54,077 bases of DNA from contig NZ_BOQP01000060.1 in assembly GCF_018332715.1 (NCBI RefSeq), positions 1-54,077 on the forward strand, read 5' to 3'. Below are positions 35,098 to 44,631 of this stretch, piece after piece. How positions within the stretch are numbered: the first letter of the stretch is position 1; every line of letters begins with the position of its first letter. The position numbers and the translations under genes were made by a program. The DNA comes from Winogradskya consettensis (GTDB taxonomy: Bacteria > Actinomycetota > Actinomycetes > Mycobacteriales > Micromonosporaceae). The notes beneath the pieces are model-generated. The model was not told the origin of the DNA, searched no databases, and saw only the letters and a list, made by a program, of their open reading frames with translations.

Positions 35098-37598
35098 CGC
35101 GCCTCCCGGCGGGTACGCCGCATCGTGACGGTCGTGCCGTCCCTGCGGTCGAAGTTCACCTGGTCCATCACCTGGCGGATGAGTCGCAGCCCACGACCGC
35201 GTGACACCTCACCGGTCGGGCCCTTCCAGTTGCCGCGGTCGGTCACCTCGACCTCGATCGCCGCGGCGGAGATCGTCGCGGTCACGTCCACGATGCCGAA
35301 CGGGTCGTTGCGGTACCCGTGCTCGATCGCGTTCGCGACCGCCTCGGAGCAGGCCAGCAGCACCGCCTGGGTGCTGTCGTCGTCGACGTCGTGCGAGACC
35401 AGCCACCCCCGAAGATCTTTCCGGAGCAACGCGATCTGTACGGGGTCCGCGCCGATCGACCGCTCCAGCCGCTCCTCCGTGCCGAGCGAGAGACACAGCA
35501 GGCACACGTCATCGGGATGGTCCCCGCCGACGAGGGTCTGCGCCAGGCCCTTCGTCAGCCCGGGCAATGGCGAGTCACGCCGCCCCGCGTACGTTCGGGC
35601 GAGCACCTCGAAGCCCTTGTCGATGGGCCGGGTGCGGCGCTCGATGAGCCCGTCGGTGTAGAGCAGCAGGCGGCTGCCCGGCGACAGCGGCACCCGGTGC
35701 TCGATGCGCGCGGTGCTGCCGGCCCGGGAGCCGATCGCGCCCGACCGCGCGTCGAGCAGGTATCGCGGGGAGCCGCCCGGCTCGGTCAGCAGCGGCGGCA
35801 GGTGACCGGCACACGCGTACGTCATCTCGTTGGTCGTGAGGTCGACCTCCGCGTAGGCGACCGTGGCCATCCGCGCGGACTCGACCCGGTCGACGAAGCG
35901 GTCGAGCCGTTCGAGCAGCCGGGCCGGTCCCGCCTCCGCGGAGGCCAGCGCCCGGATCGCACTGCGCAGCTGACCCATGGTCGTGGCCGCGTCGATACCC
36001 CGCCCGACCACGTCACCGACCACCACCGCGAGCTTGTCCTGCGTGATCAGGAAGGCGTCGAACCAGTCGCCGCCGACCTCCAGATCCTGCGCCGCGGCCT
36101 GGTAGTGGGTCTCGACCGCGAAGCGCGGATCGCTGGGCAGGTCCCCGGCGAGCAGGCTGCGCTGCAGGGTCCGGGCGATGGCCCGTTCCTGCTCGTAGAG
36201 GCGGGCGTTCTCCAGTGCCAGTCCGGCACGGTCGGCCAGGTCGCTCAGGAAGGCGGCTTCGGCAGCAGCTGTACGCCGGCCGGGCGCCATCCGTAACGCC
36301 AGCGTCCCGAGCACCTTGCCACCCGCGGTCAGGGGCAGCACCGCACAGTCGGGATCCGCCCCGACATCGGTGAACTCGGCTTTGCCGTTGGCGACCACGA
36401 TCGCGACGCGTTCGGCGAGCCGCACCTGGTCGGGCGCCGGCCCACCGGCGTCGGCGAGCAGACCGGCCGGGCCGATCTGCAGGCGCACGGCGGCCCACTC
36501 GGCGATCGCCGGCACCAGCCGCTCGACCAGGTTGCGGGCGCGCGGCATCAGCCGGTAGGGCTCCTCGAGGGCGCGTGTGGTCTCGGCGAGGAACATGGCG
36601 CGGGCCTCCCGGCGGCCCGCGTCGTCGTAGAGCCGGGCCCGGTCGAGCGCCTGCCCGGCCTGGTGACCGAGCAGCCGTACGACGCTGAGCTCCGGTTCGT
36701 CGAGCTCGCGTTCCTCGGTGAACCCGAAACTGAGCACGCCCAGCACCTCGGCGCCGATCGTCTCCCCGGCGAACCCGGTGGTCAGCGGCAGCAGCACGGC
36801 GGATCGGATGCCGGTGCGCCGCATGGTGTCGGCGAGCTCCGGGAAACGCTCCTCGGCCGCGGCGATCGTGGGCACGACGTGCAGGTCGCCGCGGCGGGCC
36901 ACCTCCGCGATCGGACGTGAGGAGGAGCACGGGATGTCGTCGCGGGCCGGACCGTCCGGATCGGTGCTGGCGACCGCCGTCAGCTGGTCCCGGTCGGGGT
37001 CGACGAGCCACACGTTGCAGAACGCCGCGTCGAACGCGGCCGCGGGCGCGCGCACGACGGCACCGGCGACCTCCGCCGCACTCGGCGCAGCCGAGAGCTC
37101 CGCGACCACCTGCTGCAGCGCTCGCACCCGCAGCTCGGAAGCCTCGGCGGTGCGCCGCGCCTTCAACAGCTCCTTCTCGTAGCCACGACGCTCGGTGGCG
37201 TCGAAGACCATGGTCCGGATGGCCCGGGGATGCCCGGCGGGGTCCCGCCCGAGCACGGAGTTCACCAGCGTCGGCAGCCGGCGCCGGTCGGCACAGACCA
37301 CGTCGAAGGCAACCTCGTGCACGTCACCCTGCATGGACAGCAGCGGCGCGTAATGCGTCTCGTGATAAATCTTGTCACCCGGACTGAGCAGGTCACGGAA
37401 CCGTTTCCGGCCGACCAGCTCGGAACGTTCGTAACCGGTCCAGGCGAGAAACGTCTCATTGACCCTGACGATCGTTCCGTCGGGCAGCGTCGTCAGGTAA
37501 CCGCAAGGGGCGTGCTCATACAGGTCACCCGGATCCTCTTCCCATGGCACGCGCAAATCCTGCGTCACTTCCGGCACATCACCGCCGCTTTCCGCCAT
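35094..37598 (-). CDS. PAS-GAF-GAF-PP2C phosphatase fused to RsbW-like kinase domain
   Basis: The 834-residue protein is a soluble multi-domain regulator. A PAS domain (about residues 25-135, with APCGYLTTLPDGTIV and LPTLVNSV) resembles that of Bacillus RsbP. Two GAF domains follow (about 165-320 and 345-490). The SpoIIE-type PP2C domain has GGDWFDAF, VVGDVVGRGIDAA (near 529) and DDVCLLCL. The C terminus is a GHKL ATPase (ACSEAVANAIEHG near 756, VTDRGNWKG, SRGRGLRLIRQ) like RsbW anti-sigma kinases. So one chain carries both the phosphatase and the opposing kinase activities. The ATG at 37598 is 5 bases past the rsbQ-like stop. The STAS gene follows with overlap. Confidence 0.93.
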   Translation of the reverse strand: MAESGGDVPEVTQDLRVPWEEDPGDLYEHAPCGYLTTLPDGTIVRVNETFLAWTGYERSELVGRKRFRDLLSPGDKIYHETHYAPLLSMQGDVHEVAFDVVCADRRRLPTLVNSVLGRDPAGHPRAIRTMVFDATERRGYEKELLKARRTAEASELRVRALQQVVAELSAAPSAAEVAGAVVRAPAAAFDAAFCNVWLVDPDRDQLTAVASTDPDGPARDDIPCSSSRPIAEVARRGDLHVVPTIAAAEERFPELADTMRRTGIRSAVLLPLTTGFAGETIGAEVLGVLSFGFTEERELDEPELSVVRLLGHQAGQALDRARLYDDAGRREARAMFLAETTRALEEPYRLMPRARNLVERLVPAIAEWAAVRLQIGPAGLLADAGGPAPDQVRLAERVAIVVANGKAEFTDVGADPDCAVLPLTAGGKVLGTLALRMAPGRRTAAAEAAFLSDLADRAGLALENARLYEQERAIARTLQRSLLAGDLPSDPRFAVETHYQAAAQDLEVGGDWFDAFLITQDKLAVVVGDVVGRGIDAATTMGQLRSAIRALASAEAGPARLLERLDRFVDRVESARMATVAYAEVDLTTNEMTYACAGHLPPLLTEPGGSPRYLLDARSGAIGSRAGSTARIEHRVPLSPGSRLLLYTDGLIERRTRPIDKGFEVLARTYAGRRDSPLPGLTKGLAQTLVGGDHPDDVCLLCLSLGTEERLERSIGADPVQIALLRKDLRGWLVSHDVDDDSTQAVLLACSEAVANAIEHGYRNDPFGIVDVTATISAAAIEVEVTDRGNWKGPTGEVSRGRGLRLIRQVMDQVNFDRRDGTTVTMRRTRREAR

Positions 37599-37603
37599 AG
37601 CTC

Positions 37604-38395
37604 TCAGATGTAGCCCTTGATAGCGGCGACCGTCTCGGCGGGCGCGCTGAGGTTCGGGCAATGCCCGGTCGCGTTCATGGCCACCAGTGTGCTCCCTCTC
37701 AGATGCTCGTGAACATAGTCACCGACCACCGCGGGAGCGATCACGTCATCGGTGCACTGCAAGATCAAGGCAGGCGTACGCAGTTTAGGCAGGTCGTCGC
37801 GGTTGTCCGCCGTGAAGGTCACGAAGGCGAACTTCCTGGCGATCTCCGGATCGGTCGCACAGAAGCTGTTGGTGAGCTCCGCACCCAGCTCCGGCCGGTC
37901 CGGATTGCCCATGATGACCGGCGCGATCGCACTGGACCAGCCAAGATAGTTACTGTCGAGCGACGCGAGCATCTCCTCGACATCGGTCTTGGCGAAACCG
38001 CCCACGTAGTCCCCGTCGTCGATGTAACGCGGCGACGGTCCGATCAGGACAAGTTTGGCGAACCGCTGCGGCTCCCGGATCGCGGCGAGCACCCCGATCA
38101 TCGCGCTGACCGAGTGCCCGACAAAAATCACATCCCGCAGGTCAAGGTCGTGAATGATCTCCAGCACATCGGACGCATAGCCCTCGAGATTCGAATACCG
38201 TTCCTCCTCGTACGCGCGGAGGTCCGATTTCCCGGCCCCCACATGATCGAAGAGCACCACGCGATGCGTACCCGCGAACTCAGGCGCCACATAACGCCAC
38301 ATGTTCTGATCGCAGCCGTACCCATGCGCGAAGATCATCGGCTGTCCATCAGCCGGCCCCTCCACACTGATGGCATGCCGCTGAGTCGTATTCAT
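37604..38395 (-). CDS. rsbQ: RsbQ-like alpha/beta hydrolase
   Basis: The 263-residue protein matches Bacillus RsbQ closely along its length: AHGYGCDQNMWRYVAPEF, HRVVLFDHVGAGKSDLRAY, FVGHSVSAMIGVLAAIREP, VLIGPSPRYIDD, NYLGWSS and ALILQCTDDVIAP. The triad is visible as Ser (GHSVS, near 94), Asp (TDDVIAP, near 216) and His (GHCPN, near 245). RsbQ is required for RsbP phosphatase activation in the energy-stress branch of general stress signalling, probably by making or delivering a small hydrophobic ligand. It is related to the plant KAI2/D14 receptors. It is the first gene of the operon, 5 bases from the RsbP-like gene. Confidence 0.93.
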   Translation of the reverse strand: MNTTQRHAISVEGPADGQPMIFAHGYGCDQNMWRYVAPEFAGTHRVVLFDHVGAGKSDLRAYEEERYSNLEGYASDVLEIIHDLDLRDVIFVGHSVSAMIGVLAAIREPQRFAKLVLIGPSPRYIDDGDYVGGFAKTDVEEMLASLDSNYLGWSSAIAPVIMGNPDRPELGAELTNSFCATDPEIARKFAFVTFTADNRDDLPKLRTPALILQCTDDVIAPAVVGDYVHEHLRGSTLVAMNATGHCPNLSAPAETVAAIKGYI

Positions 38396-38607
38396 GTCCG
38401 GATCACCACCGGGTCACCATACGACTCCACACCGTCTCGCACATCGCCCCCGCTGTCCGTCTTTCCGCGACGTTTTTCTCCAAATTCCGCCTCCCCCCGA
38501 TGTCACGCTGATCAATAGCCCCGATCACCAGCCCCCGAAGAACTGGCACACCCCCTCTAACCTGGGCAAGGACACCAGGCCGCGCCGAGGAAGGGAGACC
38601 GACACCG

Positions 38608-40704
38608 ATGACCGCCCCCCACCCGGACCCCGACCCCACGGCCCGGACCCCGAACACCCATCCCCAGAACACCCACCCCCAGAACACCCCGCCGCCTGCC
38701 GGGCCCCCCGCCCCGGCGCCGGCCCCCGCAGCACCCGCCTCGGCCCCTGCCGCACCGGCCGATCCCACCCTTGCCGCACCCGCTGAACCCAACCAGGCCC
38801 CTGTCGCAGCGCCACACCCGACGGCAGTCACCGAGTCCGAGCCGACGACGACCAACCCCACGACTACCGCGCAAAGAGTCGAGCCGGACCCTTCCCCCAA
38901 TCCCCCCGAACCCCCCACAACCCCCGCGTCCCCGGTCTCCCCGGCCCCGGCCACCAACCCGCCTTCCGCCACCGCTGCGGTGGACAGCAAGACGGCCGCG
39001 CAGAGCGAGACCCCGGCACACGGCGACCCCACCGCCCAGAGCGACACTCCAGCGCACAGCGAGCCCACCGCCCAGAGCCAGACTCCGGCGCACAGCGAGC
39101 CCACCGCCCAGAGCGACACTCCGGCGCACAGCGAAACCGCGGCGGCCGAAGACCTCGCGCCCTCCGCGGCTGAAAACCTCGCGCCCTCCGCGGCCGAAGA
39201 CCTCGCGCCCTCCGCAGACAAGGCCGAGCCCGCGACGGCGCCGACCGAGGAAGCCCCGCAGCGCTGGAGCGGCTCCGCGGCGGTGCCCGCCCACGTACCG
39301 AAAAAATCCCGCTGGTCCCGCCGAATCCCCGAGGACCTGGCCCCCGCAGCCGACCCCTGGGCGGGCAACGACGACTGGCCGTCGATGCCGGCGGTCGACC
39401 CCTGGGCAGACCACGACACCCCGATCGACGTCCTGACCCCCTTCCCCGAAGCCATGCCCCCGACGCGCATCGACCCCCCAGCCGACCTCCCCCGAACCCG
39501 CCTGGACTCCCCCGCCGCCCTTCCCCCCACCCGCCAGGACCCCGCGGCAGCCCTCCCCCCGACGCGCCAGGACCCCGCAGCAGCCCTCCCCCCGACCTCC
39601 CAGGACCCCGCAGCCGCACTTCCCCCGACGCGCCAGGACCCCGCGGCAGCCCTTCCCCCCACCCGCATCGACCCACCCGCCCCGTCGGCCTGGGTCCCCC
39701 CACCAGCCCCGGCCGCCCCCACAGCCCAATCCCCCAACCCTCAGCCCCCGACCGCCCAGCGCCCGGTCGCGCAGCCCCAGACCAGCCAGCGTCAAGCCTC
39801 ACAACCCCCGACGGCCCAGCGCCCCACCCCCGCACCCCCACCCGCAGCCTGGGCCCCGCCGCCCACCGCAGCACCCACACCCCAGGCCCAGCCCACACCC
39901 CAGACCCGGCCCCAACCCCCGGCGCCACCCACCACCCCGGCGCCGAAAGAGTCCGCCCGAAAGCGCAAACGCCGCGAAAAGGCGTCAGCCAACCGCGTCC
40001 CGGTCCAGCCCCGCACCCCACCGGTCCCGCCCCAGTACGTGCAGCGTGCCAAACCCCCACCCGCACGCCCTCCAGCCGCACGCCCCACAGCCCCGCCCCC
40101 GATGGCGAAGCCGCGGCGCAAGCGTCGCCGTGGCCGCCGGTTCCTCGCGTTCCTCCTGCTCAGCACGCTCTGCTGCTGCGGCGTGCCGTACTACCTCATG
40201 TCCCCGGTCTCCCAGCAGTTCCCCGTCACCGCCGAACTCCCGCAGACCGTCGGCGACCTCGATCTGCGCGGCGACACCGACGGGCAGAGCGCTGTTGACC
40301 GCCTGACAGATGACCTTCAGGGCACCGCGCTGGTCGACGCGAAGCCGTTCGCCGGCGTGTATTCGGACAATGACGGGAAGCGGGTCACGGTCTTCGGAAC
40401 CACTGGCCTGAGGCTGCGCCCGGAGGCGGATGTGGAGGCCGAGCTCGCGCATCTGGCCGGGGATTACCAGATCAGCGACGTTCAGGCGTACGACATGGGT
40501 GTCAGTGGGGTGCACGAACGCTGCGGCGTCGGACGCTCCGACGGCAAGTCGGTGGTGGTGTGTGCCTGGGCCGATCTCGGCAGCCTGGCCACAGTGGTCT
40601 TCACCCGCCGTTCGGCCGACGACAGCGCCCAGCTGACCAGCGACCTGCGTACCGCCATCCTGAACCCGCGTTTCAGCACCGCGAACCTGGACGGCCTCGT
40701 CTGA
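38608..40704 (+). CDS. Proline-rich single-pass membrane protein with conserved C-terminal domain
   Basis: The 698-residue protein has a disordered Pro/Ala/Thr-rich cytosolic part of about 500 residues. It contains four 12-mers QS(D/E/Q)TPAHSEPTA, an AEDLAPSA repeat and five 11-mers ALPPTRQDPAA. A basic stop-transfer segment (KPRRKRRRGRR) precedes one membrane helix near 511-531 (FLAFLLLSTLCCCGVPYYLM). The C-terminal 165 residues form an extracytoplasmic domain with two cysteines (HERCGVGR and VVVCAWADLGSLATVVF). This domain matches the C-terminal part of the protein at 52913-53689, so the two are paralogues. Function unknown. GGGAG lies about 12 bases before the ATG. It diverges from the rsbQ operon. 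Confidence 0.82.
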   Translation: MTAPHPDPDPTARTPNTHPQNTHPQNTPPPAGPPAPAPAPAAPASAPAAPADPTLAAPAEPNQAPVAAPHPTAVTESEPTTTNPTTTAQRVEPDPSPNPPEPPTTPASPVSPAPATNPPSATAAVDSKTAAQSETPAHGDPTAQSDTPAHSEPTAQSQTPAHSEPTAQSDTPAHSETAAAEDLAPSAAENLAPSAAEDLAPSADKAEPATAPTEEAPQRWSGSAAVPAHVPKKSRWSRRIPEDLAPAADPWAGNDDWPSMPAVDPWADHDTPIDVLTPFPEAMPPTRIDPPADLPRTRLDSPAALPPTRQDPAAALPPTRQDPAAALPPTSQDPAAALPPTRQDPAAALPPTRIDPPAPSAWVPPPAPAAPTAQSPNPQPPTAQRPVAQPQTSQRQASQPPTAQRPTPAPPPAAWAPPPTAAPTPQAQPTPQTRPQPPAPPTTPAPKESARKRKRREKASANRVPVQPRTPPVPPQYVQRAKPPPARPPAARPTAPPPMAKPRRKRRRGRRFLAFLLLSTLCCCGVPYYLMSPVSQQFPVTAELPQTVGDLDLRGDTDGQSAVDRLTDDLQGTALVDAKPFAGVYSDNDGKRVTVFGTTGLRLRPEADVEAELAHLAGDYQISDVQAYDMGVSGVHERCGVGRSDGKSVVVCAWADLGSLATVVFTRRSADDSAQLTSDLRTAILNPRFSTANLDGLV
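39001..39144 (+). repeat. Four 36-bp in-frame repeats
   Basis: Units at 39001, 39037, 39073 and 39109 encode QS(E/D/Q)TPAH(G/S)(D/E)PTA; the last ends in TAA-free sequence ETAA. They lie in the disordered part of the proline-rich membrane protein. Confidence 0.88.
39517..39681 (+). repeat. Five 33-bp in-frame repeats
   Basis: Units at 39517, 39550, 39583, 39616 and 39649 encode ALPPT(R/S)QDPAA, the last being ALPPTRIDPPA. They follow the 36-bp repeat in the same gene. Confidence 0.88.
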
Positions 40705-40739
40705 GCTCCGACCAGCGCAAACCCTGATAGAACGGCATC

Positions 40740-42209
40740 ATGACCAGGCGCTGGTTGTTCGCCGATCAACTCGGCCCGCACTTCCTCGACGAGCCGGGCC
40801 AGCCCGTGCTGCTGGTCGAGTCCAAGGCTGTCTTCCGCCGCCGCGCGTTCCACCGCCAGAAAGCCCACCTGGTGCTCTCGGCGCTGCGCCACCGCGCGGC
40901 CGAATTGAAGGACCAGGCTCATCTGGTACGCGCGGAGACGTACGCCGAAGCGGTCCGCGCGACGGACGACCCGCTGAGCGTGTGCCACCCGACGTCCCGC
41001 GGCGCCCGGGACCTCGTCCGCAGGCTCGGGGTGGAGGTGCTGGCGCCGCGCGGGTTCGCCACCTCCCCGCAGGACTTCACAGCTTGGGCAGCGAGCCGGC
41101 GTGGCCTGCGCATGGAGGACTTCTACCGGGACGCGCGCAGGCGGCACGGCATCCTCATGGAGGGCGCCGAGCCCGCCGGCGGCAGCTGGAACCTCGACGC
41201 GGACAACCGGGAGCCACCTCCGCGCGGCGCCCGGCACCTCGACGTCCCCGAGCCGCCCGGCATCACGGAGGACGAGATCGATCACGGCGTACGCGAGGAC
41301 CTCGATCGGTGGCAGCGTGACGACGGCATCGAGTTCATCGGCAGGGACGGCCCCCGGATGTTCCCCGCCACCCGCCAGGAGGCACTCGCCCGGCTGCGGC
41401 ACTTCGTCACGCACCGGCTGCCGATCTTCGGGCCCTACGAGGACGCGATGCTGGCCGGTGATCCGCTGATGGCGCACAGCCTGCTCAGCGCCCCGCTCAA
41501 CCTGGGCCTGCTCGACCCCCTCGAGGTCGTGGAGCGGGCCGAGGCCGCCTACCGGTCCGGGGCAGCGCCGCTGAACAGCGTGGAGGGCTTCGTCCGGCAG
41601 ATCATCGGCTGGCGTGACTTCGTCTGGCACCTGTACTGGCACTTCGAGCCCGGCTACCACCGCTCGAACAAGCTCGGGGCGACGACCCCGCTCCCGAAGT
41701 GGTTCACCGAACTGGACGCGGACGCGGTGGAGGCCCGGTGCCTCTCGGATGTGCTCGCCGGCGTACGCGATCGGGGCTGGGTGCATCACATCCCGCGCCT
41801 GATGGTCCTCGGCAACTACGCCATGCAGCGCGGATGGCGTCCCGGGGCGATGGCGGACTGGTTCCACCGGGCGTTCGTCGACGGCTACGAGTGGGTCATG
41901 ACCGCGAACGTCGTCGGCATGAGTCAGTACGCGGACGGCGGCCGGATGAGCACCAAGCCGTATGCGGGCGGCGGCTCCTACGTGAACCGCATGAGCGACT
42001 ACTGCGGCGGCTGCCGCTACGACCCCAAGGTGCGCGTCGGCGAGAAGGCGTGCCCGTTCACGGCGGGCTACTGGTCCTTCCTCGAACGTAACGAGGCAGC
42101 GCTGAGCGGCAACCACCGCATGGGTCAGCCGCTGCGGGGCCTCCACCGGCTGACCGACCTGGAGGCGCTGGTCGAGCAGGAAAAGGCCCGCGGCAGCCGG
42201 GCGCCCTAA
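40740..42209 (+). CDS. Iron-sulfur bacterial cryptochrome/photolyase (6-4 type)
   Basis: The 489-residue protein belongs to the FeS-BCP (PhrB-like) group of cryptochromes/photolyases. These flavoproteins use blue light to repair (6-4) photoproducts. Four cysteines (C334, C422, C425 in CGGCRYDPK and C438 in KACPF) have exactly the spacing remembered for the 4Fe-4S ligands of Agrobacterium PhrB (350, 438, 441, 454). The family start RWLFADQLGPHF, the SVEGFVRQIIGWRDFVWHLY segment and the region WVMTANVVGMSQYADGG are typical. The gene overlaps the convergent plsC gene by four bases. No ribosome binding site is obvious; a TAGAAC box lies 6-7 bases before the ATG. Confidence 0.93.
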   Translation: MTRRWLFADQLGPHFLDEPGQPVLLVESKAVFRRRAFHRQKAHLVLSALRHRAAELKDQAHLVRAETYAEAVRATDDPLSVCHPTSRGARDLVRRLGVEVLAPRGFATSPQDFTAWAASRRGLRMEDFYRDARRRHGILMEGAEPAGGSWNLDADNREPPPRGARHLDVPEPPGITEDEIDHGVREDLDRWQRDDGIEFIGRDGPRMFPATRQEALARLRHFVTHRLPIFGPYEDAMLAGDPLMAHSLLSAPLNLGLLDPLEVVERAEAAYRSGAAPLNSVEGFVRQIIGWRDFVWHLYWHFEPGYHRSNKLGATTPLPKWFTELDADAVEARCLSDVLAGVRDRGWVHHIPRLMVLGNYAMQRGWRPGAMADWFHRAFVDGYEWVMTANVVGMSQYADGGRMSTKPYAGGGSYVNRMSDYCGGCRYDPKVRVGEKACPFTAGYWSFLERNEAALSGNHRMGQPLRGLHRLTDLEALVEQEKARGSRAP

Positions 42210-42862
42210 GCTCCTTCGCGCTTGGGTGCGTAGCGCGGCACGTACTCCTGGCCGGTCAGCTTCTGGATCTCGCCCATCACCTCGTCGGTGAGGGCACGCT
42301 GCGAGCTGCGGTCGTCGGGGCGCCCGGCGGTGTCGATCGGCTTGCCGAAACGCACAGTGACCTTGCCCTTGCCGAGCTTGGGCAGCATCTGCCCGATCGG
42401 CTGGACCTTGTCGGTGCCGAGCATGCCGACCGGGATGATCGGTACGCCGGCCGCGATCGCGAGCCGCGCCACGCCCGTCCGCCCGCGGTAGAGCTTGCCG
42501 TCCGGTGAGCGCGTCCCCTCGGGGTAGACGACGACCAGGTCACCGGCCTTCAGCACCGGGATCGCGCCGTCGAACGCCGCCAGTGCCGCACGGCCACCCG
42601 CGCGCTCGACCCTGATCGCGCCGAGCCCGTTCATCAGGAACTTCGAGAACGGCCGCTCGAAGTACTCCTCCTTGGCCCAGAACGCCAGGTGGCGGGGTAC
42701 GACGGAGCCGAGGAAGAGCTCATCGGCGACGGACAGATGGTTGCCGGCGAAGATCGCGCCGCCGGTCGCCGGGATGTTCTCCAGGCCTTCGACGTGCGGC
42801 CGCCAGCCGACCGTCATCGCGGTTCCGACTGTGAGTTTGCCGATCGAGTAGAGCAGCGGCAA
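42206..42862 (-). CDS. 1-acyl-sn-glycerol-3-phosphate acyltransferase (PlsC-like)
   Basis: The 218-residue protein is a membrane-bound glycerolipid acyltransferase that acylates lysophosphatidate in phospholipid synthesis. The catalytic HX4D motif is in NHLSVADE, and the glycerol-phosphate site in VVYPEGTRSPDG. GVARLAIAAGVPIIPVGM follows. The start is taken as TTG at 42862 (LPLLYSIGKLTVG) because a perfect GGAGG lies 7 bases upstream and family proteins begin there. Several such paralogues are usual in actinomycetes, so the exact acceptor is not certain. Confidence 0.9.
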   Translation of the reverse strand: MPLLYSIGKLTVGTAMTVGWRPHVEGLENIPATGGAIFAGNHLSVADELFLGSVVPRHLAFWAKEEYFERPFSKFLMNGLGAIRVERAGGRAALAAFDGAIPVLKAGDLVVVYPEGTRSPDGKLYRGRTGVARLAIAAGVPIIPVGMLGTDKVQPIGQMLPKLGKGKVTVRFGKPIDTAGRPDDRSSQRALTDEVMGEIQKLTGQEYVPRYAPKREGA

Positions 42863-42989
42863 CGTGTTCCTCCGGCGGGGACTGCAGTGGTGGGGGCGGT
42901 AGGACATTATCCGACGCCGGAGCCGGACCTGCTGGCGAGCATGGGTGCCAGGCTCGGTATTTACGCAAATACCGAACCTGGCGGGCGCT

Positions 42990-44597
42990 CTACCGGTGCC
43001 CTCGGGGCGCCGTGAGCGTCGTGTTCCAGAGCGAAACCCCGTCCCGGTCCCGCAGATCGACCCGCAGTTCACCGGTACGCCCGTCGATGCGTACCTCTCC
43101 GAAATGCTGGAAGCCCTCCGCCGGGGAAGCGTTCGCGACCGGCGGGGTGTGGATGAACGCCGTGTTCGGTCCGAACGTCGCGTCGAGGGCGTTGGGCCCG
43201 AACGCCCCCGCGTGCGCCGGCCCGGAGACGAACTCCCAGAACGGCGTGAAGTCCTGCACCGCCGCCCGCGCCGGGTCGTAGTGGTGCGCCGCGCTGTAGT
43301 GCACGTCCGCGGTCAGGAACACGATCCCGGTCACGCCCGCCCGGTGCGCCGCCTGCAGAACCTGAGCGAACTCCAGCTCACGGCCCTTGGGCGCACCCGG
43401 GTCGCCCTGCGCCACACCCTCCTGGGCGGTCGCGCCGTCCGGCACCACGATGCCCAGCGGCAGGTCGTTGGCGATGACCTTCCAGGTGGCCTTCGAGCTC
43501 TTCAAGCCGTTGATCAGCCACTCCCGCTGCGCGGTGCCGAGGAGACCACGGTTCGGATCCGCGTACGTGTTGGCGTCGTTGACGTCCTTGAAGGTCCGCA
43601 TGTCGAGAACAAAGACGTCCAGCAACGGCCCGTGCGAGATCTTGCGGTGGACCGGCCCGCTCTTCGACGGGATCGGAACCCATTCGTGGTACGCCTGGTG
43701 AGCGCGAGCGGCGAGCACATCCACCCGCTTCTCCGTGTAGCGAGCGTCGTCCAGGATCTCGCCCGGGTACCAGTTGTTCAACACTTCATGGTCGTCCCAC
43801 TGGTTGATCTGCGGGACCTCCGCGGCGAACGCCTTGTAAGCATCGTCGAGCAGGTTGTACGCGTACTGACCGCGGTATTCCTTGAGGGTCTCGGCGACCT
43901 TGGACTTCTCCTCGGTCACCAGGTTCCGCCAGATCCGCCCGTCGGGCAGCGTCACCCGCTCGACCAGCGGCCCGTCCGCATACACGGTGTCCCCGCTGTG
44001 CAGCAGGAAGTCCGGCCGCCGCCGGCGCATCGACTCAAAGATCTTCAGGCCACCGTACGCGGGATCGATACCCCACCCCTGCCCCACCACATCACCCGTC
44101 CACACGAACGACACGTCCTGCTTCCGGGTCGGCGCGGTACTCAGCTCCCCCCGCACCGGAACACTGAACAGTCCGGGCCGGTCCAGGCTCTCCACGCGTA
44201 CCGAATAGAACAGCCGTTCGCCCGCCGGAAGCCCACGCAAACGCACCTTGCCGGTCAAATCCGTCTCAGGAGTAAGAATCGGCCCCCGAACCCGCCGAGC
44301 CCCCTTCAGATCAGGCCGCCGACTCACCTCCACCCACATGCGCCCCGGCCGATCAGCTCGCGTCCACACGATCGCCGACTCCGCCGTCGCGTCCCCGCTC
44401 TGCACCCCGTGACTGATCACAGGCCGCGCCGCACCCAGAGTTAGGTTGCGGGCAATTAAATTGCGCACAACCTTTTCGTCGGGCAGGGATTCCGGCAGGG
44501 CCGAGGAAACAGCAAGGGCCGGCACGGCCGGAAGGGCGCTCAGCACCCCACCAGCCAGGCCGGCCCGCAGAAGATTACGTCTGTCGATCAAGGTCAT
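42990..44597 (-). CDS. phoD: PhoD-family alkaline phosphatase, Tat-exported
   Basis: The 535-residue protein starts MTLIDRRNLLRAGLAGGVLS, a Tat signal with the twin arginines, then ALAVSS at the likely cleavage region. The PhoD N-terminal domain (VISHGVQSGDATAESAIVWT) precedes the metallophosphatase domain with VWTGDVVGQGWGID, LLHSGDTVYADG, QWDDHEVLNNW and LTADVHYSAAHHY. PhoD enzymes are secreted calcium- and iron-dependent phosphodiesterases/phosphomonoesterases that scavenge phosphate. No Pho box could be recognised with confidence. It lies downstream of ndk on the same strand, 34 bases after it. Confidence 0.94.
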   Translation of the reverse strand: MTLIDRRNLLRAGLAGGVLSALPAVPALAVSSALPESLPDEKVVRNLIARNLTLGAARPVISHGVQSGDATAESAIVWTRADRPGRMWVEVSRRPDLKGARRVRGPILTPETDLTGKVRLRGLPAGERLFYSVRVESLDRPGLFSVPVRGELSTAPTRKQDVSFVWTGDVVGQGWGIDPAYGGLKIFESMRRRRPDFLLHSGDTVYADGPLVERVTLPDGRIWRNLVTEEKSKVAETLKEYRGQYAYNLLDDAYKAFAAEVPQINQWDDHEVLNNWYPGEILDDARYTEKRVDVLAARAHQAYHEWVPIPSKSGPVHRKISHGPLLDVFVLDMRTFKDVNDANTYADPNRGLLGTAQREWLINGLKSSKATWKVIANDLPLGIVVPDGATAQEGVAQGDPGAPKGRELEFAQVLQAAHRAGVTGIVFLTADVHYSAAHHYDPARAAVQDFTPFWEFVSGPAHAGAFGPNALDATFGPNTAFIHTPPVANASPAEGFQHFGEVRIDGRTGELRVDLRDRDGVSLWNTTLTAPRGHR

Positions 44598-44631
44598 GAC
44601 GGAGGTCTATCCCTCCGACATGAATCCCGGG

